A stretch of DNA of 64,000 nt from Neocallimastix lanati (nom. inval.) (lineage: Eukaryota > Neocallimastigomycota > Neocallimastigomycetes > Neocallimastigales > Neocallimastigaceae). Under the pieces are notes generated by a model that saw only the letters and a program-made list of their open reading frames with translations, was not told the origin of the DNA and did no database searches. The DNA lies in assembly GCA_016946835.1 (NCBI GenBank), contig JACVTC010000176.1, positions 207,501-271,500 on the forward strand, in the 5' to 3' direction. The position numbers and the translations under genes are program-made. Positions 38,118 through 50,021 of this stretch are shown here, piece by piece (the stretch's first letter is position 1; each line of letters opens with the position of its first letter).

Positions 38118-38124
38118 TTTTTTT
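38118..38124 (+). terminator. Pol III terminator of tRNA-Ala
   Basis: Seven T residues directly after the discriminator base, followed by further T runs. Confidence 0.9.
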
Positions 38125-38454
38125 ATTTTTTTTTTTACCCTATTTATTTATTTATTTAGTAAATTTAATAATTTATTTATATTTTTATTTTTTTTTTTTT
38201 TTTTTTCGATTTTTATTTTTTTTTTTTTTTTTAAATGGATCAACTAAATCAACTAACTCTTTCCTTTTATTGTTGAGGTTCAAATTTGATCATAATTATT
38301 GTTTATTTCTTCTAACATTTTAGTAAATAAAAAATAATGTGAAGTACCTAGAAATTAGAATAGTAAATAAAATAAAATAAATAAAATAAAATAAATAAAA
38401 TAAAATAAATAAAATAAAATAAAATAATAATTTAATTAATATAGTTTAAATAGA
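38125..38454. other. Low-complexity spacer
   Basis: T runs, then an (AATAAAATAAAATAA)n tract at about 38362-38426. No gene seen. Confidence 0.7.
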
Positions 38455-39390
38455 CGATATTTTGGAAGCCCATATTAATATATGAACAACATAGGTGTTT
38501 GATGCTAAAACTATGCTAAAAACTATACCATTTTCATCAAAAATAAAAATAAAAAAAATAAAATAAAAATAAAATAAAAAATAAAAAAATAAATAAAATA
38601 AAAATAAAAATAAATAGAATATATATGCATAGTTTTAGCATAATCATAGCATAAATATACATATATTAGCAATATATGCTTATATTATTATTATTAATGT
38701 TCAAAAAAGTTATGTTGTTAATTGATAAGCGTATGCATATATTGCTAATATTAACTATAAAACCATACAGTTTATATAAACATAATAGCTATATTGTTCA
38801 AAATAATTATAAAAAGTTATATGATTTTATTAAACAACTTAGCTATATTTGTTAATTGAATATATATCAAAGCTGTATCGTTAATTGAACTTTTAAAAAC
38901 TATATCATTTATGTATAATCATTGCTGTTTTTGATCATATTTGATATAGACTTCCAGTTATTAAAATAAATAAACAGGTTTTTATGACAAATATATGTTC
39001 AAAACTATGTGTTGATAATTTAATATTTTCGGAAGCCTAAACTATATAAAAACTATATTCAAATAAACTTTAGAAACCCGTTTACTTTTTATTTTTTTTT
39101 TGAATTGTTTGGTTACTACATACTGCTCACTCCCAACTAATCTCGACAAATTTATGCAGCTCCACTGCTTTTCGTGCACAATTTTCTCGCTTGTTTCGGT
39201 GAGCAGCATTGCGTAACGGTTCTTCTGGGGTTTTTAAAGTTTATTTGCATATAGTTTTTGTATAGTTTTGGTATAAAAACCATACCATTTTGTCACTTAT
39301 TGATATAGGCTTCCGAAAATATTAAATTATCAACACATAGTTTTGAACATATATTTGTCATAAAAACCTGTATGTTTATTTTAATAACTG
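38455..39390. mobile_element. Fold-back element with 84-bp arms
   Basis: 38955-39038 and 39307-39390 are inverted copies, 84 bp with about two mismatches, separated by 268 bp. Further inverted pairs lie to the left. ATGCTAAAACTATGC (38502-38516) matches GCATAGTTTTAGCAT (38627-38641) perfectly. A 17-nt pair lies at 38663-38679 and 38735-38751. Motifs GATATAG(A/G)CTTCC and ATTTT(C)GGAAGCC recur at 38457, 38943, 39024 and 39302. No open frame. It looks like a non-autonomous, palindromic mobile element or a cluster of them. Outer boundaries are uncertain. Confidence 0.65.
39108..39240. other. GC-richer core inside the fold-back element, possible structured RNA
   Basis: About 130 bp with many C and G residues, unlike everything around it. 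CTGCTCAC near 39122 pairs with GTGAGCAG near 39200, closing a stem over about 70 nt that contains CAGCTCCACTGC and GTGCAC. No protein frame is convincing. It could be a small RNA gene or a captured host fragment. Confidence 0.35.
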
Positions 39391-40021
39391 AGCTTTTGAA
39401 TATTTCAACATATTTTTCCAAAGTTAAAATTATTTTTTTAAATAGTTTTTTATATAAATTATTAGTATATTTAATGAATAATATAATATTTGAATAATAA
39501 TAATGTTCATTTATATATATATATATATTTTAATAATTATTTTTTATATAAATATTTATAATCGCTCATAAATTAATAATTGAAATGTATAATATATGAT
39601 TTTATAATTAAAAACTATAGCTGAATAAATAAATAATTTAATAAATAATATAATTAAATAAATAATAATTAAATTAATTAAATAATAAAAATAATTAAAT
39701 GATATAATTATTTCTATTTCTTATTTTATTAGAATATATTATTTTGATAATCATTCCTGATTCTGAATAAAATAAAAATTTGTTACTCTAAAAATCATAT
39801 TTCATTTTCATTTATATTTTTATTTTCATTATTTGATTTTTTTAATATTATATATAGTAATTAAAATATTTTTTTTTATTATCATTAAATCCAAATGACA
39901 AAAAAAAGTTTATATATATTATTAATTAAAATAATAATTAAAAAAATTATACATAAATTATTATATTTATATATATATATATATATTTTAATATTATTAT
40001 ATTGTATTATTTGAATTAAAA

Positions 40022-40052
<31 letters not shown>

Positions 40053-43000
40053 AAATTTTAAAATCATTTCGTTATTGATATTGATATATTAACAAAATAA
40101 TTTTAATAAATGAATTCTTTCATTTTTTATTTTAATTTTTAATTAAAAGAGAAAATATCGAAAATTATTAAAATTTTAACTTTAATAAAAAGAAGTTATT
40201 TTGAATTTAAAGATTTAAATGAACAAAAAATTTTATCATTGATGATATGTAATAAACTAAAGAAAAACATTTTTTTAATTAAAGGTTGCTAAAATAAAAA
40301 TGCACAAAGAGTTATGGAAAAAAATTCAAAATAGGTTTATTGTTGAAGTCTCTAAAAAAATAATAATAATAATAGATTTTATTTGAATAAAAATAATAAT
40401 AATATATAAAATAATATAAATGAAATTAATAATTTCAATAAATTCTTTAAAAAAAAAAAAAACTAGTTAATGAAATAAAAAATAAAATAAAGTAAAGTAG
40501 AGAAAATAGATATATAATAAAACCAATTAAAAAAATAATAAATTATTTGAAAGATAGAATTTGTAAAATATTAAATTGATAAATATTTCAATATAACAGA
40601 AGTATTGAAAAAAATAATATCTTATTATAATTTAAAAAAAAAAGTCTTAAAAATGCGTTATTACATAGTGTTAGTGACATTAATAGAGCAATTAAAGTAT
40701 AATATATTGGTGAAAAAAATTAAGAAACTAATAGACTAATAAAAATACATTCATTTATTACATTTATACTTTTAGATTTCATAATATCAAGTTAATATAA
40801 ATTAATAATAAGACTATAAAAATACAAAATGTAATATCAATTTCAAAGTCCCATTAATAATAACAAATTAATTCTTTCCATATATATCATATAATACAAA
40901 TTTTATTTAATCTTTTTTGTAATTACATCTATTTTCTGTATTTTTTTTTAATATTATTATCAATAACAAAAAACTTTTTGAAATTTATTTATTTATAATT
41001 TATTAGTATTAAATAAATATATATATAATGAAAGATATGAATAAAAAGTTTTAAATTATAAATAATTAAATAATTAAATAATTAAATAATTAAATAATAA
41101 ATAATAAATAATAAATAATAAATAATAAATAATAAATAATTGAATACTAAATAATAAATAATTGAATACTAAATAATAAATAATAAATAAATAATAAATA
41201 ATTGAATACTAAATAATAAATAATAAATAGTTAATAGTAAATTATAAATAATAAATATTTATTAATAATTAATAGTTTATATTAATTATTTTATTATATA
41301 TTTTATATTTAAAATTTAGATGTATCTATTCAATTTATTATTTTTTTTATTTAAGAAAAAAAAAAACATAGTATTAAAGACTGAAAAAAATCCTTTACTA
41401 TACTAATTGAATAAATAAAAATGTTTAAAAAATATTTGTATTTATTCAATTATTAAACTTTTTACAATAAATAATCTTTTTTTCTTTTAAATAATTTTAA
41501 AAGTTTAAATATACTTTTTCTTTTCGTTATATATTTATAAAAAAATAATAATTAATATAAAATAATAAAGAAAATAAAGATTATAGTAATAGTAAATAAA
41601 TAGTAATAATAAAATAAAATATAATGATTTATTTCTAAAGAAAAGGAACTTGATTATTATTAATTGATGATCATTCCATAATATCAATTTTTAATGAGTA
41701 GTAATAATAAAAAGAAAGAGGTAAACTTTGGTTATTTTGGTTAATTATATAAAAAAATAATAATAAAAAAATAAAAATAAATAAAAATAAAAATTTGAAT
41801 AAATTCATATAAAAAATTATTAATTAAAGTTTTTACTTAGAGTTTAATTTAATTTTTTTTTGTTTTTTTAAAAAAAAAAAATTAAAAAATTAAAAAAAAA
41901 ATTAAAAAATTAAAAAAAAAATATAAAAATATAAAAAAATTAAAAAATAAAAATTAGAATATATTACAATATATTGTTTTTATATTAATATTTAAAGTTT
42001 GTCTCCTCAACATTCATGATAAAAATTAAAGTCAATATATATAAATTAAAAAAAAAATTTATTAAAAAAATGCTTTTATTTTATTGGTAAACAGTTTAAC
42101 CAATAATTCTTATTTTTAATTATTTTTTATAATAATGAATATTAATAATAAAAAATATTTTAATTATAAATAAATAAATAAATAGATGTATAGATAAATC
42201 TCTCCCGACCAAGTAAAAAAGTACCCATCATTAAGTCTTTTATATAATATTTTATAATTGAATCCTTATGTCTCAAAACTATAAGCCTTCTTAGAGGATT
42301 TTTTTTTATTTCATATGACTACATTTTTCTATGAAATAAAATAAAACCTTAACATTTGATCAATATTAAATTATTTCTTTTATTCAGGAAGTTAAATAGA
42401 TTCATTCACCAGGGTAGGTGTGAAAATGTAAATTTATTCAATGTTATGTTATAGTAAAAGACTATTGATTATACTGAAAATAAATACTTTTATTAAACTA
42501 TTAAACTTTGAAATTTTACTTGATAACTTTTTATTGTCCTATTAACCATAATTAAATTAAAATTTATTCTTACTTATATTTATTTATTTATTACTTATTT
42601 ATTTTTTTTTTTATTTATTTATTTATTTATTTATTAATCATGTTAATGATATTGTTATATTATTATCTTTTTTCCAAATTTATTAAATTATTTTATTATG
42701 GTTTAATGTTCTTTGATACATAAATTAAAATACTAAAATGTCATTTTTAAGTTTTAATGTTTCACAAAGATTCCAAAATAGGTATAATTATAAAATTAAT
42801 TAATAGGTAACATTGAAAGTTCTAAAGAAAATAATTGGTTTTATTATCAAATAAAGTTTATAAAAGACAAATGCTCTGACCATTCAGCATTTAAATTGGT
42901 TCTTTAATAAAACTTTGTTTAAATAACATAAAAAAAATAAATTAAATATGAACTTTATTTAATATATTTTTCTACAAAATAGGAATACCATAATAACTGT

Positions 43001-45206
43001 TAATCTCTAAAATTTTAGTAGCCAAAAAAAGAATTAAAAAAAATTTAAAACATTTTAATTTTTTGTTTAATTTATTTTTCAATTTATTGTTATTTTATTA
43101 ATATTTTGTTAATTAAAAAAAAATAAAGATTATGGTGGAATTAATTTAGATAATTGTACTGTAATATATGCAATAAATATATTAATAAATAAATGTTGAT
43201 ATATTAAATAAATATGGTACAATATTTCAATAAAATATTAATTCTGTACTAATTTTTTTTTCATATTCATTTGATAATTTTTAAATTTTTAAATATTATC
43301 TAAATGTAAATGTTTTAATTACCAAGAAAAATTAATATTTAGAAACAAAATTAATTATTAAATATTCATATGGATTTATTATGATGTATAATGATATATT
43401 ACATTTTAATATATCATATTAAATATATAATAATATATTGCAATTCGTGATACTGCACTGTTACTTCTATTAATTATACTCTAATATTTTTAATTAATAG
43501 TTAATTATTATATTACATATCATATATTAAAATATAATTAAATAATAATACTATCATTATATCCTTTAGGCATTAAAATAAATACTAAGTCTTTACTATT
43601 ATTTTTATTGATATTATTTATTATAAATGTAATCTAATTATTATTATTAAATACAATCTAGTTTTTATTATAAGTTTAATCTTTCTTTTTTATAAATACA
43701 ATCTTTTTATTATCAATTATACAATCCTTTTATTATTAATAATTATTAGTTATTAGGTTAAATACAATCTAGTTTTTATTATAAGTTTAATTTTTCTTTT
43801 TTATAAATACATTTTTTTTATTATTAATTATGCAATCTTTTTATTATTAATTATACAATCTTTTTATTATTAATTATACTATCTTTTTATTATCAATTAT
43901 ACAATCTTTTTATTATTAATTATTATCTTTTTATTATTAATCATACTATCTTTTTATTATCAATTCTACAATCTTTTAATTCCATTTTATTATATATATA
44001 TATATAGATTTTTTTTTTTTTTTTCTTTTTGTTATTAACGCAATATTTTTTATTCTTTCATATGTATAGATTTTTAATAGATTTTTAATAATACTAATTT
44101 AATTATAATACTTTCAATATTAATTAAATTAAATAAAATTTAAAGTTAATTAATATATTTTAAATTAGGAAGAAAAAAAAAAATTTTTTTTTATTACAAT
44201 TTTTATTAATTAAATTTTTATTGGTTAAAAGTAATAAAAATTTAATTATTTTATTCTATTTTATTTTATTAATTTTTATATATAAAATGATTTTTTTCAT
44301 TTTATTTCTTTTTTTTTTTTTCTCTTTTCTTTTTTATTTTAAAAATTAAATAAAATAAAATAGAATAAAAAAATTGAATAAAAGTAATAAATGTTTTGAT
44401 TTTTAATTTAAATTTAAAATCAATTCATTTAAAATAATTTAGTATATACTTTTAATTTAAAAATTTAAGATATTTAAAAAAAAATAATAATTAATTTTGT
44501 ATATAAATAAAAATATTAATTAATTTTGTATATAAATAAATAATTAAAGTATTATATACCATATTTACTTAACGGTTCTGTTTTATACAAAAAAAATTAA
44601 ACAAAAAAAGTTAAAAATATATACTTTGTAATTAAAAAGATAATAATAATAATAATAATAATAATTTTATAAACTTATATATTATATATTAGAAAAATTA
44701 AAAAAAAACTAAAAATAGTAAAATAAATTTAGAATAAATTATTTATAATATAAATTTTTAAATTAAATAAACTAATAAACATATAAAAAAGATAATTTAA
44801 GGAGAAAATATTGCAAAATAAAAATAAAAAAAAATAAATTTTAAATAATAAATTATAAAAATCTAGTAGTGATTTTAAAATTAGAAGGGACTTTATATTA
44901 TATTGTAGTATATCATCTAAAATAACCAATTACTTTTTTTTTTTTTTTTTTTTTTTGTAAAACGTAATTCTCTTCCATTATTTAAAAAAAAAATACCTTT
45001 TTATTTTTCTTTTTTAATCATTTTTCAAAATTGTAAATAAACTTGCTATTCCTTAAAGTTAACACTATTAATATTATTAATATATAAAGTACTATAAAAA
45101 TAATTTTACAAAAATAAAGAAATAAAATAAAAAAAAAATATCTACATATATATTTAATTAAAATAAAATAGATAAAATAAGAGATAAAATTAATATTATA
45201 ATAAAA
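39391..45206. other. AT-rich intergenic DNA, no gene seen
   Basis: Open frames here are short and of simple composition. It holds (TAAATAA)-type repeats at about 41075-41245, a tandem array at 43680-43985 and A-rich segments near 41870-41960. A slightly less AT-rich block at 42190-42440 (CTCTCCCGACCAAG, CACCAGGGTAGGTGTG) shows no recognisable RNA or protein. Confidence 0.6.
43680..43985 (+). repeat. Tandem repeat, unit about 25 bp
   Basis: Repeated TATACAATCTTTTTATTAT followed by TAATTA or CAATTA, about ten imperfect copies, including a longer duplicated block starting AATACAATCTAGTTTTTATT near 43650 and 43760. Confidence 0.8.
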
Positions 45207-46751
45207 ATGCCAACCAAAGCTAAAGTTAGACATAGAGTTACTTTCGCTCCAGACACTAAAACTGAAACTGAGCAATTAGATTGCTTAGTTAGAGCTATTG
45301 AATTTAAAGGTCCGGGTATTGATGAATTATCAAATATGATTCAAAATATACATATCGGTTATACAGATAATAAAAGAAGACAAAGTTTTGATAGTTCAAC
45401 TATTATTGAGCAATTAAGAAATGCTTTAGATAGTATGCTAGATTCAGAACTTGCAGAAAATACGATTAAAACTTCTTCAAATTGTGGAGGTTTAAAAGAT
45501 GATATTACTTCCAAGGATAATTTAACAAATAATGAAAAACAGTTCAATGCTAATCATGACTCAGGAATTAATGATATTGGTTTAAAAAAGATAAAGAATG
45601 ATGAAGTTTCACCACAAGCTAGAAGACGTGTCTCTGGTTTAATTAATAAGTTAGATACATGTATTAATGAACTTCAAAAAGTTACTGATACTATTGAAGA
45701 AGAAACAGCATCCGAGGTTCAAGCCTACCTTAGAAGCGATATGAAATCAAATAAAGAAGCCTTGCCATCAAAAAAAAATAATAAATCATTTAACCTTTCT
45801 ATTGATACCAATGTAAATAGAAACACAGAAAATCATTTCAATTCTACCGGTAACATCTTATTTAATGAACCATTGGATAATGATTATTATAATGCTAATG
45901 CTACTGACTATTTATATAATGATCAAAATATGAATGCTTATGATTATTCATTAAATGAATCAAGATTAGATTTAATAAGAAGAGGTATCTTTGCTATTCC
46001 AAATCAACCTACCATTATGGAAGCTTGTTATTCTGGTTTTCTTCTTTCTTCAGTACTTACCGTTGTTGCTGATGAATGTTCCGTTCTTTACTTTGGTATT
46101 TTAACAGAAAATAATCTCTACTTCTATAATTCTACCAACGATAATGAACCAATGTTTGGAAGAATAGTGATTGATCAAAATACTAAAGTGTTCCCTATTA
46201 CCACTCATGATAATCAAGGCTATTTAATTGAAATAATTGGTGTATATGTTTTACCAGATAATGAAGTCATAAATTCTAAAGTAAGAATAAAGTTTAATAG
46301 TAAGCAAGAAAGAAATATTTGGTATAAAGTGATCAAGACAACAGTTAACGATTGGAAAATTAAAAGTTCTTATGATAATAGTAATAATAATCCAAATCTT
46401 ATCAATACTAATGGTACAAAGAAAAGACTTTCTTTCCTTTCTTCTATTCAACTTCAACCACTCTATTTAGAAAACACTCCAAAAAGGAGTGATTCCCTTC
46501 ATAGAAATGAAAAACTTGTTACAAAGAAGACATCAGAGAGCTCAGAGGCCACATTAAAGTCTCCAGATTCTGCTGATACAGTAACGAATGTCGATTCCAC
46601 TACTTTTATTTCATCTTCACCAACATCAGCTACTACTTTAACTTCAGAAGAAAGTTATGGTGGTGTTAATCCAAGTCAAAGTATTCTTTCAGCTCTTCAT
46701 GTTTTAGAAGCTCTTGAACGTAAACGTACAAATCAAGAATTAAAGAAATAA
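45207..46751 (+). CDS. Conserved-looking hypothetical protein with a PH-like domain (514 aa)
   Basis: The only ordinary gene in the window. Composition is normal for a protein, against simple sequence all round. The ATG has A at -3 (AAAAATGCC) and nothing in frame upstream. Residues 8-50 (RHRVTFAPDTKTETEQLDCL, then an acidic helical stretch) look like a short conserved N-terminal motif. About 145-180 is helical and charged. Residues 195-260 are Asn-rich and disordered. Residues 271-385 fit a PH-like domain: alternating beta strands (SGFLLSSVLTVVADECSVLY, LYFYNSTND, YLIEIIGVYV, KVRIKFNS) ending in an amphipathic helix with the Trp expected there (ERNIWYKVIKTTVNDW). A Ser/Thr-rich tail and a basic helix (HVLEALERKRTNQ) close it. 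It may bind lipid or a partner at the cell cortex. That is inference. No intron is evident. AATAAA-like signals follow at about 46795. Confidence 0.85.
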   Translation: MPTKAKVRHRVTFAPDTKTETEQLDCLVRAIEFKGPGIDELSNMIQNIHIGYTDNKRRQSFDSSTIIEQLRNALDSMLDSELAENTIKTSSNCGGLKDDITSKDNLTNNEKQFNANHDSGINDIGLKKIKNDEVSPQARRRVSGLINKLDTCINELQKVTDTIEEETASEVQAYLRSDMKSNKEALPSKKNNKSFNLSIDTNVNRNTENHFNSTGNILFNEPLDNDYYNANATDYLYNDQNMNAYDYSLNESRLDLIRRGIFAIPNQPTIMEACYSGFLLSSVLTVVADECSVLYFGILTENNLYFYNSTNDNEPMFGRIVIDQNTKVFPITTHDNQGYLIEIIGVYVLPDNEVINSKVRIKFNSKQERNIWYKVIKTTVNDWKIKSSYDNSNNNPNLINTNGTKKRLSFLSSIQLQPLYLENTPKRSDSLHRNEKLVTKKTSESSEATLKSPDSADTVTNVDSTTFISSSPTSATTLTSEESYGGVNPSQSILSALHVLEALERKRTNQELKK

Positions 46752-47698
46752 TTAAAATGAAAAAAAAATGATAATAAAAAATTAAAATTAAAAAATAAAT
46801 CATTAATTAATTTTTGTACAAAGAAAGTTTGATTATTAAATAAAAATCAAAAAAAAAAAAAAAAAAAAAAAAGTTGTTAAATAAATAAATACAACAATAC
46901 AATTATTTAAGCAGTTTATAAATAATATTCTTCATGAACCAATGCAATACCATTAATTGAATTCTATTATTATTATTAAAAGGTTTGATATTTTTTAAGT
47001 AATAATAATAATGAAAAAAAAAATACTAATAATAATAATAATAATAAAGATAAACTATAATAAAAAAATAAGAATAAAAAATAAAAAAATTTTAAAATAT
47101 TCTATTTAATATATATTAAAGGAATAAATATAAAAATTTTTTTATCTTTTTTTTTTTTTTTTTTTTATTTTTCATTTACTATTATTATTATTATTATTAT
47201 TTGTTTTTTTAAATCCCCTCCACTACTACCGTTTTAATTTTTTTATATATTTTTTAACCTCAATATTTATTTAATATAAAATAATATATATATATATAGT
47301 ATTTTGTATATAAGAATAAAAAAATCCAAATAGTATAAAAAAAAAAATTAAAATAATTTAAAAAAAAAGAAAAAAAAGAAAAAAAAATTAAAGAAAGAAA
47401 AAATAAATTATAAAAGTTGCTAGCGATGAAGTAATTTCTTTTTTACTTCTTTTCCTTTTTTCTTTTTTTTTTTTTTAAAAAAAATATATATTTATATCTT
47501 ATAATTTTTAATAAAAATAAAAAAAATGAAAATAAAAAATAAAAATAAAAATAAAAATAAAAAAAAATATAAATATAAATATAAATAAAAATATAAAAAT
47601 AAAAATATAAGTAAAAATTAAATCTATAAATTTTCTTGCATATTAATATTCTTCCCATTTCTATATAATTTTTAATAAAATAATAATAATAATAATAA

Positions 47699-47749
<51 letters not shown>

Positions 47750-47900
47750 AATAAGTGAAAATATAAAATTAAAAATAAAAATAAAAATAAAAATAAAATT
47801 TTATATCTAATATAAATTAAAAAAAAATAGTAGTAATAAATTAAATAAAAAAAAATAGAAAAAGTTCAAAAAAAAAAAAAAAATTAAGATTTAAAAAAAT
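46752..47900. other. AT-rich intergenic DNA, no gene seen
   Basis: Homopolymers, (AATA)n at about 47680-47750, (AAATAA)n tracts and T runs. The first 100 bases should include the 3' UTR of the preceding gene. Confidence 0.6.
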
Positions 47901-47980
47901 ATACTATGTTAAATATAACACTTTAAAATCAGAAATGATATTTATATTATTTTATTATGTGTATATTTATTTTTATTTTA

Positions 47981-48029
<49 letters not shown>

Positions 48030-48190
48030 TAAAGAAAGATCTTATCCATTTAAAAATAGGTACATTACATGTTATTTAAAATTATTTTCTATAGTCGTCT
48101 AATAGTGTTGGTAACATTTAGCGTGACAACGGGCATTAGATTATCGAATAAAAATATTTTTTACACTTTATAATGTAGAATAATTTAATT
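47901..48190 (+). repeat. Dispersed repeat, copy 1
   Basis: Begins TATACTATGTTAAATATAACAC, runs through CAGAAATGATA and a long T run, and ends around TATCGAATAAAAATATTTT and TATAATGTAG. It is homologous along its length to 54731-55025, with many substitutions. Confidence 0.75.
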
Positions 48191-48194
48191 CATA

Positions 48195-48535
48195 GTCTTG
48201 CTTTATATTATGCTCCTCTCTTTGATTCAAATAAAAGCAGATGCTCTAAAGCTCAAAAAAATTATGAATAGAGGACTTTATTGGAGTTTATGGATTTAAA
48301 TCTTGTAATTCATATATTAATCTCTATGATATTACTCGTGAATTGGGAATACCCTATCTTTCAGCTATCTGTGCTATATCTCAATTACGCTGCTTTTAGA
48401 AAATAGAAAAGCTCATCATGTATTATATTATTAATCATCTCACTAAATAATATTCCTACTATGTCACATTACTCATGGACTAAAGAATCAAGGACTTTGG
48501 ATAAGAAATTAAATGGTAAAAAAAAAAAAAAAAAA
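48195..48535 (+). pseudogene. C-terminal remnant of a LINE-type reverse transcriptase
   Basis: Read across frame breaks, the segment gives YYAPLFDSNK, then INRGLYWS-like text, then YDITRELGIPYLSAICAISQ followed by LRCF, a stop, and finally IPTMSHYSWTKESRTLDKKL. The order of a 'R-E-L-G-I-P-x-L-S-A' segment followed by a 'Trp-x-Lys-x-Ser-Arg' segment is that of the region after the RT domain in many non-LTR retrotransposons of lower eukaryotes. At least two frame breaks and a TAG (near 48398) make it dead. Only about 110 codons remain. Confidence 0.5.
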
Positions 48536-48632
48536 TGAAATAAATAAAAAAAAAAAAAAAAAAGTTTTATTTGAGAAAAAGAGATGGCTTCAAACACTCA
48601 AAAGCTAAAAAAAAAAAAATGTAGAAATGAAG

Positions 48633-48729
48633 AATAATATTACAATGTAATTAAACACATAATATATATAGTAATTTAAATTTTATAGAAAAATTGAAAT
48701 AAATCAATCCCTCTTTAAATATAAATATA

Positions 48730-48794
<65 letters not shown>

Positions 48795-48893
48795 ATATTA
48801 CAATGTAATTAAACACATAATATATATAGTAATTTAAATTTTATAGAAAAATTGAAAATAAATCAATCCCTCTTTAAATATAAATATATCTTT
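48633..48893 (+). repeat. Direct duplication of about 102 bp, each copy ending in poly(A)
   Basis: 48633-48734 and 48791-48893 are almost identical (AATAATATTACAATGTAATT to ATATATCTTT). They are separated by a run of about 56 A, and another A run follows the second copy. ACAATGTAATTAAACAC also occurs at about 55011-55027, at the end of the dispersed repeat copy 2. Confidence 0.85.
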
Positions 48894-50021
48894 AAAAAAA
48901 AAAAAAAAAAAATTGTAGTTTAAATTAAAAAAAAATAAAATAAAATAAAATAAAATAAAAAGAATTGGAAATAGAGAATTATTATTATAATAAATTTGAA
49001 TTAATAATTGGACTATTAAAGTTAGGAATCATTCATTATTGTATTTAGACTAAAAATTATATTTAAAAAAAAAAAAAATAAAAAAAATAAAAAAATAAAA
49101 AAATTTATTCTAAGGTCAATCTCTAAAAAATATTCACAATTTTCTCTTTTAAATTTTAATATTATTTTTTTTGTTTTTGTTTTTGTTTTTGTTTTTTCTT
49201 TTGATTGAACGAATTAAATATGGATTGTATTTAAATTTGGATATGGAACCGTAATGTAAAAAAAAAAAAAAAAAAAAAAGAAAACTGGTGTCAGAAAATT
49301 ATTACAACCTGTTACCCTTAATAGTGATGTGGTAAGTTGAATAAAAACAAATATACCTTAGTTTTAAGCACAAGGGGATACTTTTATTTCCTAAATAGGA
49401 AAAATTTAGGTTAAAAAAAAAGGAAAAAATTCATTCAATTTGTTGTTGTTGACGAAAAAAATTTTTTGGGAGTATTTCGTTTATTTTATTTTATTTTATA
49501 CTTTATTTTATTTTATTTTTTATTTATTTTTTATGTTTTATTTTATTTCTTTTTTATTTTTGATCATTTATTAATGTGTTACAATGTGGCTTGTAAAAAA
49601 ATGAATAGGAATAGGGTTAAATTTATTTTTATTTTTATTTTTTTTTTTTTTTTTAATTTAAAAACATTTACAGTAAAAAATATATATATAATATATATAT
49701 AATAAAGTAATAAAATAAAAAAAAAAATAATAAATAAAAAATAAAAAAAAATAAATAATAAAGTAAAATAAAAAATATAAAAAAATAAATAATAAAGTAA
49801 AATATAAAATATAAAAAAAAAAAAAAAAAGAATAAAATATAAAATATGATAAAAAAGAATAAATAATAAAGTAAAATATAAAATAAAATAAAAAATAAAA
49901 AAAAAAAAAAAAAAAAAAAAAAAAGAATAAAATAAAATATAGGATAAAAAAAAAATAGATTAAAACAAAAAAAAATTAAAAAATAAAAAATAAAAATTTT
50001 AATTTAAAATATTTATAATAA
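48894..50021. other. AT-rich intergenic DNA, no gene seen
   Basis: Simple repeats: (AAAAT)n at about 48930-48960, (GTTTTT)n at about 49170-49195, and A-rich tracts at 49690-49990. A short less repetitive block lies at 49285-49420. Confidence 0.6.

Noticed and set aside
41075-41245. CRISPR-like or regularly spaced repeats
   Set aside because: The arrays here and at 59.5-60.8 kb are simple (TAAATAA)-type satellites with no unique spacers, in a eukaryotic context.
42190-42440. Possible small RNA gene in a less AT-rich block
   Set aside because: I found no cloverleaf, snoRNA boxes or Pol III boxes that fit. The composition shift alone is too weak.
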